DNA of 64,000 bases from Salinigranum salinum (GTDB taxonomy: Archaea > Halobacteriota > Halobacteria > Halobacteriales > Haloferacaceae). The position numbers were made by a program, and so were the translations under genes. Within the stretch, counting starts at the first letter, position 1. Each line of letters opens with the position of its first letter. Of the stretch, positions 8,750 through 17,958 are shown in pieces. The notes under the pieces are model-generated. The model had not been told where the DNA came from and ran no database searches. It was given only the letters and a program-made list of their open reading frames with translations. Where the stretch lies: the NCBI RefSeq assembly GCF_009176545.1, contig NZ_VTOJ01000002.1:1240001-1304000 (forward strand), in the 5' to 3' direction.

Positions 8750-10192
8750 ATGACCAAAAATCATAATTACACGACGCCTGCCAAAGGAGCGCAGGATTGG
8801 CATAAACCTCTGAACGAGAACTTCAGGAATCTCGATGTCGACATTGAGATTCGAGATGTACAGGCGAATTTGACGAACTACGCCCCAAAAGACAGTGCGA
8901 AGTTCTTCGCGACCGATACCGAGCACGTGTTCGTCAGTGACGGTGACTCATGGACGCGGCTCCAGTCGTCCGGTCTCGACCCGAAGTTCTCGTCAGTCCG
9001 TGCGAGGGATATTAATGGCGAAGCCTACGCGAAAGAGTTCGCCGGTGATGGACTGGCGTCGAAGGTAGAGAACGCACTTGCTTGGCTACAAACCAATATG
9101 AGTGGCCACGGTACCGTCCGCGTCACGCCAAAAGACGACGGTACACCGTGGATATGGGACAAAGACCTAGTTGTTGAACCGATCACAGAGAACGGATTTA
9201 GACTTACTATTGACTACGGGGTGCCGATAGAGTATCCCGGAAATGGTGTTGCGCTAACGCTCGATACGGACTGGAGCGCAAAGCAGAGTCTGCTGGAATA
9301 TAAATGCCGGATCGAAGGTGGAGCGTGGGAGGCAACAGGTGACCCAACAGGATGTATTCGACTTGAAGACACGTACAATACCACTGTCGAAGGATGTTGG
9401 TTTGAAGGGTGGAAAAACGGGGACCGTGAGGCCTTCGCAGTCCAACTTCGCAATGTCGATGGGTGGTCGGAGTCAAACCGTATTCGAGACTGCAAGGGAC
9501 TTGGGCAAGATATATTTGTAGACTGCGAGCCGGCTCCATATAACGGCGGCAGTGGTACGACTTCGTTCCACGGGACCGAAATCCAAGGCAATCGCGTCGA
9601 GGTCAATAATATTGGCGTTCGCGCACGTGGTGGATTCGACTATTGTTCGATAGCTTATAATTCTTTCTTTTCGAAAGGAGATGAAGGCGACGCTTGGCAC
9701 ATTCAACTCGGAGGCGCTGATGACTCACTTGAACCGCATATTGATGGTACGACGATTGAACGAAACAAGTTTGAGGACCCTGGTGGACCCATCGCAAATG
9801 ATAGCGATGACGCTGCTTTCCGCCTTGCGCCAAACTATTTCGAATTTAAACAGCCGACACTTATGAATAATAAAATATTCTTGTCAGATACAAATACTGG
9901 CAGTGGGCGTGGCGTCCTAAATGACGCAGGCGCAGCCCGCTTGCTACAAATGCGAATCAGTGAAAACGGTATCATCTTCGAAAATTTAGTATCGGATGTG
10001 AAACAAAAAATCTTCTACGATGGATTGGAGGAGGGTTTCGGTGCAACGTTTCTCAGAACAGGCGCGACGAGCGAAGGGAGTTCTTCGGAGCCTTCGATCA
10101 AGATCGGTGGTAATGGAGCTGGCTTCTATGTGAACGAGACGGGTAAGATAGTCGCAGTTGACGAAGGGGGCGATACGACGATAATCACATAA
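8750..10192 (+). CDS. Parallel beta-helix, tail-spike / pectate-lyase-like protein
   Basis: This 480-residue protein starts at the ATG at 8750; a TTG 18 bases upstream is less likely. The N-terminus (TTPAKGAQDWHKPLNENF) is a short head domain, followed by a linker and from about residue 170 a right-handed beta-helix with repeated N/D-rich turns (YNTTVEGCWFEGW, IQGNRVEVNNIGVRARGG, IERNKFEDPGGP). The C-terminal part has small beta repeats (IKIGGNGAGFYVNETG). This layout is shared by virus tail spikes and polysaccharide lyases that bind or cut cell-surface glycans. No signal peptide is visible, which fits a virus-like or non-classical protein better than a Tat substrate. AT content is higher than in the core genes, consistent with transfer. 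It lies just downstream of the IS5 element. Confidence 0.75.
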   Translation: MTKNHNYTTPAKGAQDWHKPLNENFRNLDVDIEIRDVQANLTNYAPKDSAKFFATDTEHVFVSDGDSWTRLQSSGLDPKFSSVRARDINGEAYAKEFAGDGLASKVENALAWLQTNMSGHGTVRVTPKDDGTPWIWDKDLVVEPITENGFRLTIDYGVPIEYPGNGVALTLDTDWSAKQSLLEYKCRIEGGAWEATGDPTGCIRLEDTYNTTVEGCWFEGWKNGDREAFAVQLRNVDGWSESNRIRDCKGLGQDIFVDCEPAPYNGGSGTTSFHGTEIQGNRVEVNNIGVRARGGFDYCSIAYNSFFSKGDEGDAWHIQLGGADDSLEPHIDGTTIERNKFEDPGGPIANDSDDAAFRLAPNYFEFKQPTLMNNKIFLSDTNTGSGRGVLNDAGAARLLQMRISENGIIFENLVSDVKQKIFYDGLEEGFGATFLRTGATSEGSSSEPSIKIGGNGAGFYVNETGKIVAVDEGGDTTIIT

Positions 10193-10231
10193 AAACAAAT
10201 ATTTTGAATCCTACAGCAGCCCGAAAACAGA

Positions 10232-11659
10232 TTAATCTCGATAGCCTAATTGCCTGAGCTGATCTTCTACGCCTGCATCAATTCCTACAGGATCAGACTG
10301 TTCTTCCAGTCTTGTAACAAAAATTTCCGGTGTGGTTAATACATCTTCTGCAATCTGACGAAGGTGAGATGGGGGGTCACTTACTCTTCGTTCTCGCGGA
10401 TGCACCGATAGATCATAAAGCCCTGCAGGCGTGATTTTCGAGGCGGGCCGGTCCGCATTTAGCAACCCATCCGAATGAGCCACAAGTTTTCGCTCCGCCT
10501 CACGAACTATGACGGTGTGCCCCTGGTTACTCAGAGAATCCGCTAACATCGTCTGTGTTCTGTTATATTCATTTTCACTGAAATGAGATGAGCGGTCGGT
10601 AGCAAGGGGGGCATCGATTCCATCCCATCCTCCGATATCGGACAGGACCTCATGCAGCCACCCCAACGACATTGGTGCCTCAATTCGGCCACCACCTCCG
10701 TTAGGTATGCGAACAAGTAGCGGGACCTTTAGCAGTTCGTCCCAGACGTAGTGTGTGGGGTGTTCATAGACGCCTCGGTCGCATAGCGCCTCACCGTGGT
10801 CGGCAGTGATTACAATGGCCGTTTCATCCCACATGTCGGCATTGACCAACCAGTCTTTCACCCGGGCGAGTTGGTTATCAACGAACCGCAATGTACTATC
10901 GTAGCGAGCGTCACTTGGCGGGTCGTATATATCACTAACCTGGTTAGCGTGTGAGCGAAATTGTGCAAGGGTGCTGGAACGATACATTCCGCCGCTGTTT
11001 ACTACAGATGGTCGCTGCGGTCCGTGGAGGTCCATCAAATGAGCCCACGAAAAAAACGGCTCTTCAAGCGAATCAAGTGTATGGAGAAGTTCGTTAATGA
11101 CCGTATCACCGCGTACTGTTGGCCACCCCGTAATCGATTGGTAGCCGCGGAACGCTATGAACGGGAGGAGATAACGTTTCGGGACACTGTTGTGTGATTG
11201 CATCTTAACGCGAAGATTCATCAAACGTTCTCCAACTCCGATTGCAGGGAGCAATCGGGTGAGTACTGATCCGTTGTTCCCGGTAGATTTACGCTCCGTC
11301 CGTAGATTGGTGAACCGTCCAAACCCACGATCGGTGTGAACATGAGAACCGATTCGTGGATTTGAGAGCACCGCAGCTGTTGAGTAACCTGCCCGTTGAG
11401 CAGCTGTGGCAACTGTCTCTGTATCGTCAGGTAATCCTTTTTGTGCGATGTTCCCTTGCGGGACGCACTGAGCTGAAAGTCGGCCAGCGAGAATCCCCGG
11501 GAAGGACTCAGTGGTGACGGGCCCAGTCGCATATGCGTTGTTGAATATGTAGCTATCTGAGGCAATATCGTCCAAGAATGGTGTTGTATTTCGGTGGTAA
11601 TCATAAAGACCACATCGGTCCTGTCGGAGACAGTCGACCGTGAGAAGTATAATATTCAT
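10232..11659 (-). CDS. Sulfatase / alkaline-phosphatase superfamily protein
   Basis: This 475-residue protein starts at the ATG at 11659 with MNIILLTVDCLRQDR, where the Asp is the usual first metal ligand. The nucleophile region is TTESFPGILAGR, so the Ser before FP takes the position of the formylglycine Cys/Ser. The second metal site is IVITADHGEALCDRG near residue 280, followed by a GVYEHPTHYVWDELLKVPL block. No signal peptide or membrane segment is evident. Members hydrolyse sulfate esters or transfer phosphate-linked groups; in archaeal glycan clusters they are thought to modify surface sugars. It is convergent with the beta-helix gene, and the next sequence upstream is a truncated gene beside an ISH8-type element. 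Confidence 0.82.
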   Translation of the reverse strand: MNIILLTVDCLRQDRCGLYDYHRNTTPFLDDIASDSYIFNNAYATGPVTTESFPGILAGRLSAQCVPQGNIAQKGLPDDTETVATAAQRAGYSTAAVLSNPRIGSHVHTDRGFGRFTNLRTERKSTGNNGSVLTRLLPAIGVGERLMNLRVKMQSHNSVPKRYLLPFIAFRGYQSITGWPTVRGDTVINELLHTLDSLEEPFFSWAHLMDLHGPQRPSVVNSGGMYRSSTLAQFRSHANQVSDIYDPPSDARYDSTLRFVDNQLARVKDWLVNADMWDETAIVITADHGEALCDRGVYEHPTHYVWDELLKVPLLVRIPNGGGGRIEAPMSLGWLHEVLSDIGGWDGIDAPLATDRSSHFSENEYNRTQTMLADSLSNQGHTVIVREAERKLVAHSDGLLNADRPASKITPAGLYDLSVHPRERRVSDPPSHLRQIAEDVLTTPEIFVTRLEEQSDPVGIDAGVEDQLRQLGYRD

Positions 11660-11684
11660 ATTTTATTATTCCGATTAGTCAACA

Positions 11685-12004
11685 CTACTTTAATCTTGTG
11701 AATACATCCAGTGTTACAATATTTCTGGATTGATAGCAAAGCATCAGATTCAGGAGTAAAATAACGTAGATACCAAACGGTCTTATGTAGAATCTTTCCA
11801 GTAATTTTGAGAATAATCCGAGTTGTCTGCTGCGACTGCCACGCAGATCGAAAACATCAACAAAATAAGGATCATCTGCCGTTGGTAGTGTGATATCGAA
11901 GTGGCGCAGACAGTGACTGGCGATTACAGCCTTTTGCCGCGACGGTGACTTCCACGGATCATTTGAAAAGCACGATTCCCAAAGTCGCGCCCTGGTCTGC
12001 CAAA
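11685..12004 (-). pseudogene. 3' remnant of an unknown gene cut by the ISH8-type element
   Basis: A minus-strand frame runs from the IS boundary at 12004 to a TAG at 11685-11687, about 106 codons with no internal start expected of a whole gene. It has protein-like composition: DDPYFVDVFDLRGSR in the middle and a hydrophobic stretch FGIYVILLLNLML near the end. The frame reads straight into the left end of the IS and hits a stop there, so the 5' part has been lost. It lies 25 bases upstream of the sulfatase gene on the same strand and may have been its operon partner. The family is not recognised. Confidence 0.6.
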
Positions 12005-13399
12005 CATCCGTGTTCGGTTAAGACATTGAATCGAGAGACTGCGCTCTGTTGACGAAGTTATCGATGTAGACCGCGTGGGGAGAGTTCGTGCTGAAGGAAC
12101 TCTCCCCGGACCCCATACGACGGCGACTCACTTCCCTGTTTCCAGCTGAGCTTGTCGAAGATATGGCGCGCGAGCGCGATGTCGTCCAACGCAATCGGAA
12201 GGTCGACATCACGGTGCTCGTCTGGACGCTCATCTTGGGCTTCGCCGTCGACGGCGAAGCCCGCACTATCGCCGGGTTTCAGCGTGCCTACTCCGCAGCA
12301 ACCAACCAGACGCTCTCCCGATCCAGTTTCTACGATCGGTTCACACCAGCACTTGCTGCGTTGCTGAGCGACCTCCTCGAGCACACTCTCGAGGAGGTCG
12401 CGGTCCCTCACACCATCGCTCCACGGTTTGAGTTGTTCCGCGAGGTGCTGATCGCCGATGCAACCGTCTTCAGGTTGCATCGGCTCCTCAGCGAGTTTCC
12501 AGCGACTCACTCGGACCAATCCGGTGCGAAGCTTCACCTCGTGCAAAACACGACAACACATACGATCGAACGATTCAAGCTCACCGATGAATACACCCAC
12601 GAGAGCAGCCAGCTCCGCACCGGGAGCTGGCTGCGAGGCCGGTTGTTGCTGTTCGACCTCGGGTTCTACAGTTTTCGCCGCTTCGCGTTGATCGAAGAGA
12701 ACAGCGGCTTCTTTCTGACACGGCTAAAATCGAACGCGGACCTGCTAATCGTGGGGAAGCGACGGAAATGGCGCGGGCGCGCCATTTCCTTGCTAGGACG
12801 TCGCCTCCAAGAGGTTCTGGGCGATCTCACACGGGAGATCATCGATGTGACCGTGGAGATCTCGTTCAAGCGGCGGGCATATGCTGGGAAACAATCAACC
12901 GATACAATGGAGTTTCGCGTCGTCGGTGTCCGCAACGAGGACACCGACGACTACCATCAGTACGTCACAAATCTACCCGACGCCTTCACTCCGAGGCAGA
13001 TCGCGGCGCTGTATGGGTTGCGGTGGGAAGTGGAGTTGCTGTTCCGGGAACTGAAGTCTCTGTATGGACTGGAGAAGTTCCAGACGAGTGATCCAGCGAT
13101 TGTCCACCTGTTAGTGGTGGCGGCTCTGCTGACACTGACGGTCAGCAGAGCCTTACTCGGCGTGTTTCAAGAGTTGTTCCCAAAGACCGTCTTCCCCCGC
13201 GAGCGCTGGGCGAAGACCTTCCGGTCTCTCGCCCAGCTCATCCTCGAAGACCTCGCCCAGTCGTTCGGCCATCCACCGCCGAATCTGTCGGAGTTGATGT
13301 TTCATGGTGCTCGCCAACCAGAGAAGTCACGCCTCTTACTCAGCGAACGAGTGGCTGAAGCCTTCATGAGGCGATACAGTGCTTAACCGAACACCGATG
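12005..13399 (+). mobile_element. ISH8-type IS4-family insertion sequence, 1395 bp
   Basis: The ends are 18-base inverted repeats, CATCCGTGTTCGGTTAAG on the left and the same with one change (CATCGG...) on the right, typical of ISH8-type elements. The transposase is intact. The flanking bases (CTGGTCTGCCAAA left, GAGCTGTGACATGG right) show no duplication. The left flank is a broken gene and the right flank a broken IS5 relative. This arrangement points to a deletion starting at the IS after insertion. Confidence 0.9.
12088..13386 (+). CDS. IS4-family transposase, ISH8 type
   Basis: This 432-residue DDE transposase has the first Asp in VLIADATVFRLHRL, the second in LLLFDLGFYSF, and the Glu in the YREK signature YGLRWEVELLFRELK near residue 315. 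This is the arrangement expected of IS4-family enzymes with the insertion domain between D2 and E. The gene ends 13 bases before the right end of the element. No frameshift is seen, so the enzyme should be active. Overlapping frames on the other strand are shadows. Confidence 0.93.
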   Translation: MLKELSPDPIRRRLTSLFPAELVEDMARERDVVQRNRKVDITVLVWTLILGFAVDGEARTIAGFQRAYSAATNQTLSRSSFYDRFTPALAALLSDLLEHTLEEVAVPHTIAPRFELFREVLIADATVFRLHRLLSEFPATHSDQSGAKLHLVQNTTTHTIERFKLTDEYTHESSQLRTGSWLRGRLLLFDLGFYSFRRFALIEENSGFFLTRLKSNADLLIVGKRRKWRGRAISLLGRRLQEVLGDLTREIIDVTVEISFKRRAYAGKQSTDTMEFRVVGVRNEDTDDYHQYVTNLPDAFTPRQIAALYGLRWEVELLFRELKSLYGLEKFQTSDPAIVHLLVVAALLTLTVSRALLGVFQELFPKTVFPRERWAKTFRSLAQLILEDLAQSFGHPPPNLSELMFHGARQPEKSRLLLSERVAEAFMRRYSA

Positions 13400-13949
13400 G
13401 AGCTGTGACATGGACGTCAAGAACAGCGAGCGACTCTACATCGGTTAACGTTGTCACTTTCAGCGTCTGTACAGTGCTTCCCAACCGCTGACGGAAGTAC
13501 GACGACGCACGACGGCGGTCGAAGAACGTGCTGTCGAGAGCGGCGTGTCCAGATTGCGGGTGTTGCTGCGCTGAAACGCGCAGCAACGCCCGCCACACCC
13601 ACATTTTCAGCCGGTCGAACGACTTGTAGATCGTGCTGTAGTCGGGAAGGTCATCTCGATCGAGTCCGAGTACAGCACGTATTTCGGCCATGTACTCCAG
13701 CCGATTCAGCGTCTCACGGAAGCTATGGCCCTCTTCGAGCCGAAAGCAGTGCAGGATGACATGGACTCCAGCGGGCGAACCCGCCGCTGGCGGGCTCGCC
13801 CGCGTGCTTTCCTAAAGCTTGTTTGGATAGGTGACGACACTGCTCAACGAAGTCGAGGAGATCGACTTCCATAGGCAAGAATCGATTTCCTCGACTTCAC
13901 CCTTCTAACGCGGTGATATCGACTGATTAGACCGCTATTCAACAGAGCA
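13400..13949 (-). pseudogene. Truncated IS5-family element with frameshifted transposase
   Basis: The end near 13949 reads TGCTCTGTTGAATA on the minus strand, close to the end of the intact IS5 element at 7643. From the ATG at 13872 the frame begins MEVDLLDFVEQCRHLSKQAL, then shifts frame near GGCGGGTTCGCC. It continues as GVHVILHCFRLEEGHSF and further as DSTFFDRRRASSYFRQR and TTLTDVESLAVLDVH, all parallel to the intact transposase. It stops where the ISH8-type element begins at 13399, so the second half, including the last catalytic residue, is gone. The element is dead. Confidence 0.85.
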
Positions 13950-14090
13950 CATTATTCGGAAACGGAAGGGCACTCTCTAACTGATTCCGAACTTCGTGCA
14001 CTTGGTGCACGTAGCTCTAAGCGAATAATCTGTTATAATAGTAATCAAATTGACTGTAGCATGTGAAGAGTTCTATGACACGCTCTGCCA

Positions 14091-14273
14091 CTAAACTAGA
14101 ACGGATGCCTGTGTTACAATGTATCGGGATGAGCGTTCCCAGATAGTCCCGGAGTCGAAGCCGCAGTCTTCGACTCCGGGGAGCGGAAGCTCCAGTAGAA
14201 GTCCGACCGCTAAGTTTTCGAGGTCTGAGGCCGTAAGAACAGTGTATAGATGGTGGAGAAATCTCACAATCAC
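14091..14273 (-). pseudogene. Possible transposase N-terminal remnant
   Basis: The minus strand reads FLHHLYTVLTASDLENLAV, then LPLPGVEDCGFDSGTIWE, and then loses similarity. The DxxTIWE pattern after a leucine-rich start recalls the N-terminus of ISH3-like haloarchaeal transposases. No catalytic part remains. The call rests on a short stretch and could be wrong. Confidence 0.35.
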
Positions 14274-14277
14274 CCAT

Positions 14278-14344
14278 CCAGACGCTTTCTGCGAACGTAA
14301 CCTCGTCAGTTGTGACTATCCGCTGGCTCGATGGGAACTACCGA
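14278..14344 (+). repeat. 67-bp dispersed repeat, copy 2
   Basis: Same orientation and length as 7460-7526, gap-free, roughly three quarters identical. It sits immediately outside the possible transposase remnant at 14091-14273, as an IS end would. Confidence 0.6.
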
Positions 14345-14497
14345 CAGTGCCAAGGCGGCCACCGACCGAGAGAGTGGGCTTTATATCCCCTCTCGACGGG
14401 ATGTATATCCTGCCCTCGGACCCGATACCACAAATAGACCAACGCCGACAGAATAACGAACGCCACATGTCGTTCACCACATCCGTTGGTGGATAAT

Positions 14498-14506
14498 AAA
14501 TTATAT
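14498..14506 (+). promoter_or_regulatory. TATA box of the flippase gene
   Basis: AAATTATAT is centred about 30 bases before the ATG at 14532. A purine-rich GAGGGAGG lies between them at 14513-14520 and could act as a ribosome-binding site. Confidence 0.45.
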
Positions 14507-14531
14507 CCGGACGAGGGAGGGCTAACAAACA

Positions 14532-16070
14532 ATGGGAGATTCAGCCGGTAGCGACAAGCAAGATTCCGGGGACTCACTGGCAACAGTAATCTCCGGGGGT
14601 GCTCTCGTCTCAGCCGGTCGAATTCTGGCGCTGGGTTTTGGATTTTTGATACAGATTGTGATGGCACGGTTCCTCACGCAGAACGCGTACGGGGATGTCG
14701 TACTGACGCTTGCGGTCGTCAACTTAGTCGCGATGGTTGCGAAACTCGGAATCGATGACGGACTGATGCGACAGCTCCCGGAGTTCGAAGACGATCCGGC
14801 CAAGACTCGTGGGATCGTACGCGCCGCGTTCAGCCTCGCGGTTGTTTCGGGGTTGGCAACTGGTGCTACGCTGTTCCTTTCGGCACCGGTGCTCGCTGAA
14901 CGTGTATTCGACGACCCCTCGGTGACGCAGGTACTCCGTATCGGCGCTTTTGGGGTTCCATTCGTGGTCGTCCGCGCGACGAGCGTCGGAGTTGCACGTG
15001 GGCTCCGAGATGCGAGGACTCATACTTACGTTGACCAAATTGCGGAGCCTTTCTCTCGGTTGCTGCTGGTCAGTGCACTGGTTTTCGCCGGTTTCAGTGC
15101 GACTGGTGCGGTCGTAGGACAGATTGGGGCCTTCGTGATTGCTGGAGTGCTTGCGTTGTTCTTCGCGTGGCAGAGGCTCCCATCGTTCGACGTGCAGGCA
15201 GTGTCGATGTACAAGACGGTGCTCGTTTTCTCCGTTCCTCTGATTGCCGTCCAAGGGATGTCAGTCGCCGTCTCTCAGGTCGACATCTACTTTCTCGGGT
15301 ATTTTATGAACTCGACCATCGTGGGCAACTACAACATCGTTCTCCAGTTGAGTAACCTCTTTTATCCGATAGTCACATCACTTGGATTTCTCCTCCCACC
15401 AGTGCTCGCTCGTCTCCAGGCAGATGGTAAGACCCAAGAAATGATTCGGACCTACCAGCTCCTCACTAAGTGGATAATCATCATCGCGATGCCGTTGTTG
15501 ATCGTGTTCATCTTCGCGCCGGCACAGGTCATTGAACTACTGTTCGGGGAGCGGTACACTGCAGGAACGACTGCGCTACGGATTCTTGCGATCGGAAACT
15601 TCATTTCGGTGTGTACTGGGAACAATGCGGGGGCACTCATCAGTCTGGGCCGAAATCGGATCGTTGCAGTGTTCGTCCTTGCCCAGTTGATACTGAACGG
15701 GGTGCTCGACCTTGCTCTCATCCCGGAGTTCGGCATGAGTGGAGCGGCCCTCGCTACCGTGGTATCGATACTGTTCAATAATTTCTTGAGCATCTTGGCC
15801 CTGTACTTCCTGTTCGGCGTCCACCCCGTAACGCGAGAAGCATTCCTGCCGGTTGCGATCGTTGGAGCACTCTCCGCGGCTGGATACGTGATCGTATCCA
15901 CACTCGGGTATCCCCTCCCGATCGTCATTCTGTTAATCGGAGTTCTCTATCCACTCATTGTAGTCCGATTGGTGCTCGAACCGGAAGATGAGGAACTGCT
16001 CTCTCGGTTTGAGGCCCAGACTGGCAAGGACCTGACTGTGGTCCGACAGGTGGTAAAAGCGCTCCGTTGA
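14532..16070 (+). CDS. Oligosaccharide flippase (Wzx / polysaccharide biosynthesis protein family)
   Basis: This 512-residue membrane protein has about 12-14 predicted hydrophobic helices and few charged loops, typical of the Wzx/MATE-like (MOP) superfamily. The start ATVISGGALVSAGRILALGF and the segment ARFLTQNAYGDVVLTLAVVN match the conserved first two helices. The second half (AIGNFISVCTGNNAGALISLG, then FGMSGAALATVVS) matches the usual C-terminal repeat. It should move a lipid-linked oligosaccharide from the cytoplasmic to the outer face of the membrane. Neighbours are sulfatase-like, GMC oxidoreductase and glycosyltransferase genes, which fits a glycan export role. The start was chosen by the TATA spacing and the acidic N-terminus. 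Confidence 0.88.
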   Translation: MGDSAGSDKQDSGDSLATVISGGALVSAGRILALGFGFLIQIVMARFLTQNAYGDVVLTLAVVNLVAMVAKLGIDDGLMRQLPEFEDDPAKTRGIVRAAFSLAVVSGLATGATLFLSAPVLAERVFDDPSVTQVLRIGAFGVPFVVVRATSVGVARGLRDARTHTYVDQIAEPFSRLLLVSALVFAGFSATGAVVGQIGAFVIAGVLALFFAWQRLPSFDVQAVSMYKTVLVFSVPLIAVQGMSVAVSQVDIYFLGYFMNSTIVGNYNIVLQLSNLFYPIVTSLGFLLPPVLARLQADGKTQEMIRTYQLLTKWIIIIAMPLLIVFIFAPAQVIELLFGERYTAGTTALRILAIGNFISVCTGNNAGALISLGRNRIVAVFVLAQLILNGVLDLALIPEFGMSGAALATVVSILFNNFLSILALYFLFGVHPVTREAFLPVAIVGALSAAGYVIVSTLGYPLPIVILLIGVLYPLIVVRLVLEPEDEELLSRFEAQTGKDLTVVRQVVKALR

Positions 16071-16214
16071 GAAAGAATTCGACCGATAGAGTCGTCAAGC
16101 TGCCTTTCTGCGCTCGAATACCGTTCCAATAGAATCGTTATGTTCACCAGCCTTTTGTCCTCAAAACGATTACAGTATTACATTTCTATAATCCGATAAA
16201 CTACGATCACAATA

Positions 16215-16223
16215 CTATTTTTA
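16215..16223 (+). promoter_or_regulatory. TATA box of the second sulfatase-like gene
   Basis: CTATTTTTA is centred about 27 bases before the ATG at 16246. This spacing supports a leaderless transcript and favours 16246 over the upstream ATG at 16231. Confidence 0.5.
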
Positions 16224-16245
16224 CGCAGGGATGTGTCGTTCGGTC

Positions 16246-17646
16246 ATGAGCCAAACAGTCGCGGTTGTCGTACTCGATTCCCTTCGCTACGACATCTTCA
16301 AGAACTATCTGCGGGCGAACCCGAACGGTTTTTTCAACCGTCTCGTCGATTCGTCGATCAGCTTCACTGGGGCGACGGCCGCAGCACCGTGGAGCCTCCC
16401 ATCACACGCGAGCATATTTACTGGGAAATATCCGCGAGAACACGGAGCTCTGCAGTTCAACACCCGGATTCGGGATGAGTTCCCGACGCTAGTCGATCAG
16501 CTGAATCAAATCGGGGTCACCACTGCCTGTTTCACGAGCAACGAGTTCGTGCAGTCGGACTACGGCTTCGGCGACTGGGATCACTTCGGAGGTCATTACG
16601 GACACGCCCGGTTTCCGGACGCCCACTCCCCGCTATCGGATGAAGAGGGAATAGAGAAGATCAAGGATGCGCTGGGGCAGGTGAGAGCCTCCAACAAGCC
16701 GATCAAGAGCCTGCTCAACGCGTTCTACAGCCAAGCCCGACGGTCTCCGGCCCTCGTCGACGATGGAGCCAGTTCGATGACCAAAGATATGATTGATTGG
16801 CTCGAACGAACACCAGCCGACGACGACGTATTCCTTTTCTGTAACTACATGGAGACCCACGTGTACCACAAGCAGCTCAGCACCCGCCTGCGCCGTCTTT
16901 GGAACGTCCGAAACGGGAGGAAACTCGACTCGCTCCATGCGAAGTTACGAAACAAGAATCTCGACCCCAACGCAACCCTTTTGAACGACGACGACATCGC
17001 GCTGTTCAATCGCGTCGTCGCCGACGAACTCCGCTACTTGGAGGGCCGACTCGATCGCCTGTACGACGCACTGCTGCAGCAGAGTCAATCCGGCGACTGT
17101 CTGTTTATTCTCTGCTCCGACCACGGTGACGGCCTCGGCGAAGAGGGATTCGTGTATCACGACTTCGGCGGCGTGACCGAGCCACTCGTTCGCGTCCCGC
17201 TGGTCATCAACTCGCCCACCGGGCGTCAAGAGAAAGTTCACCGACGAGCGTCGCTATCTTGGATATATTCGACGGTTTTGAATTTCGTCGATGAACACGA
17301 CGGACCCGATCTCGCAGATCCGGCCACGTATCCGACGTACGTTGCGGCGGAGAACACGGGGCATGTGATGGACATCATCGACTCGCCTGAGGACGTACAC
17401 GAGTACTATCTCGAAGATCGCTTAGCGGTGTATCAGGCCGACGAAGTGAACCGCAAGTACGTCAGCGCCGGCGACGAGTGCTCCGTATACAGTGTCGAAA
17501 CCGACGGGATTGAAGAGACGAGGCTTGGAGAGGGTGGGAGAGACGTTATCGAAACGTTCGAGCAACGCCACGAGTCGAAGATCGGGACGAAGTTTGAGGT
17601 GAGTGAGTCGACGGAGCGCAGGTTGCGTGACCTCGGGTACATCTGA
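16246..17646 (+). CDS. Sulfatase / alkaline-phosphatase superfamily protein
   Basis: This 466-residue protein starts MSQTVAVVVLDSLRYDIF, where the first Asp is the likely metal ligand. The nucleophile motif is APWSLPSHASIFTGK near residue 50, a Ser-type C/SxPSR-like signature. LFILCSDHGDGLGEEGFVYH near residue 290 is the second metal-binding block. There is no signal peptide, so action is probably cytoplasmic or at the membrane face. A second family member lies at 10232-11659. Members cleave or transfer sulfate, phosphate or phospho-alcohol groups, and a role in decorating the exported glycan is inferred. The start was chosen from TATA spacing; an ATG at 16231 would add five residues. Confidence 0.85.
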   Translation: MSQTVAVVVLDSLRYDIFKNYLRANPNGFFNRLVDSSISFTGATAAAPWSLPSHASIFTGKYPREHGALQFNTRIRDEFPTLVDQLNQIGVTTACFTSNEFVQSDYGFGDWDHFGGHYGHARFPDAHSPLSDEEGIEKIKDALGQVRASNKPIKSLLNAFYSQARRSPALVDDGASSMTKDMIDWLERTPADDDVFLFCNYMETHVYHKQLSTRLRRLWNVRNGRKLDSLHAKLRNKNLDPNATLLNDDDIALFNRVVADELRYLEGRLDRLYDALLQQSQSGDCLFILCSDHGDGLGEEGFVYHDFGGVTEPLVRVPLVINSPTGRQEKVHRRASLSWIYSTVLNFVDEHDGPDLADPATYPTYVAAENTGHVMDIIDSPEDVHEYYLEDRLAVYQADEVNRKYVSAGDECSVYSVETDGIEETRLGEGGRDVIETFEQRHESKIGTKFEVSESTERRLRDLGYI

Positions 17647-17958
17647 TTGCCTGCCCTAAAGAAGGTTTCCAGCCCGTGTGAGGCCGATCCGTGATCGGGA
17701 CATCGATGAGAGTCACTTCCATCGATTACCCACACCGCCCTTTGAGGCGTCTCGATCGTTTGCTCCGTGACGACCGATCCTCGGAGTTGTGACAAATCGG
17801 CCCATTTTTGATGGAGTACCGCCAATCACGCTTTATGAGATTTCGACAGGTGGACTTCGGTCAACAGTTCCCTGACCCGTTACCGCTCGGTTACCTTCTC
17901 AACGTTTTCCCACCTATCAAAGCGCTCGAACCGGCTTGCAAACAACTGATATTAACGA
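17647..17958. other. Intergenic; no gene seen
   Basis: These 312 bases follow the sulfatase-like gene. A GATATTAA lies about 14 bases before the next start, too close for a leaderless promoter. No protein-like frame or clear repeat is visible. Confidence 0.4.

Larger units (their letters stand above)
13950..14531. other. Intergenic with IS remnants; promoter of the flippase
   Basis: No intact gene is seen in these 582 bases. They hold a possible transposase N-terminal remnant (14091-14273, minus), the second copy of a 67-bp repeat (14278-14344), and the AT-rich promoter of the flippase gene. Confidence 0.5.
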
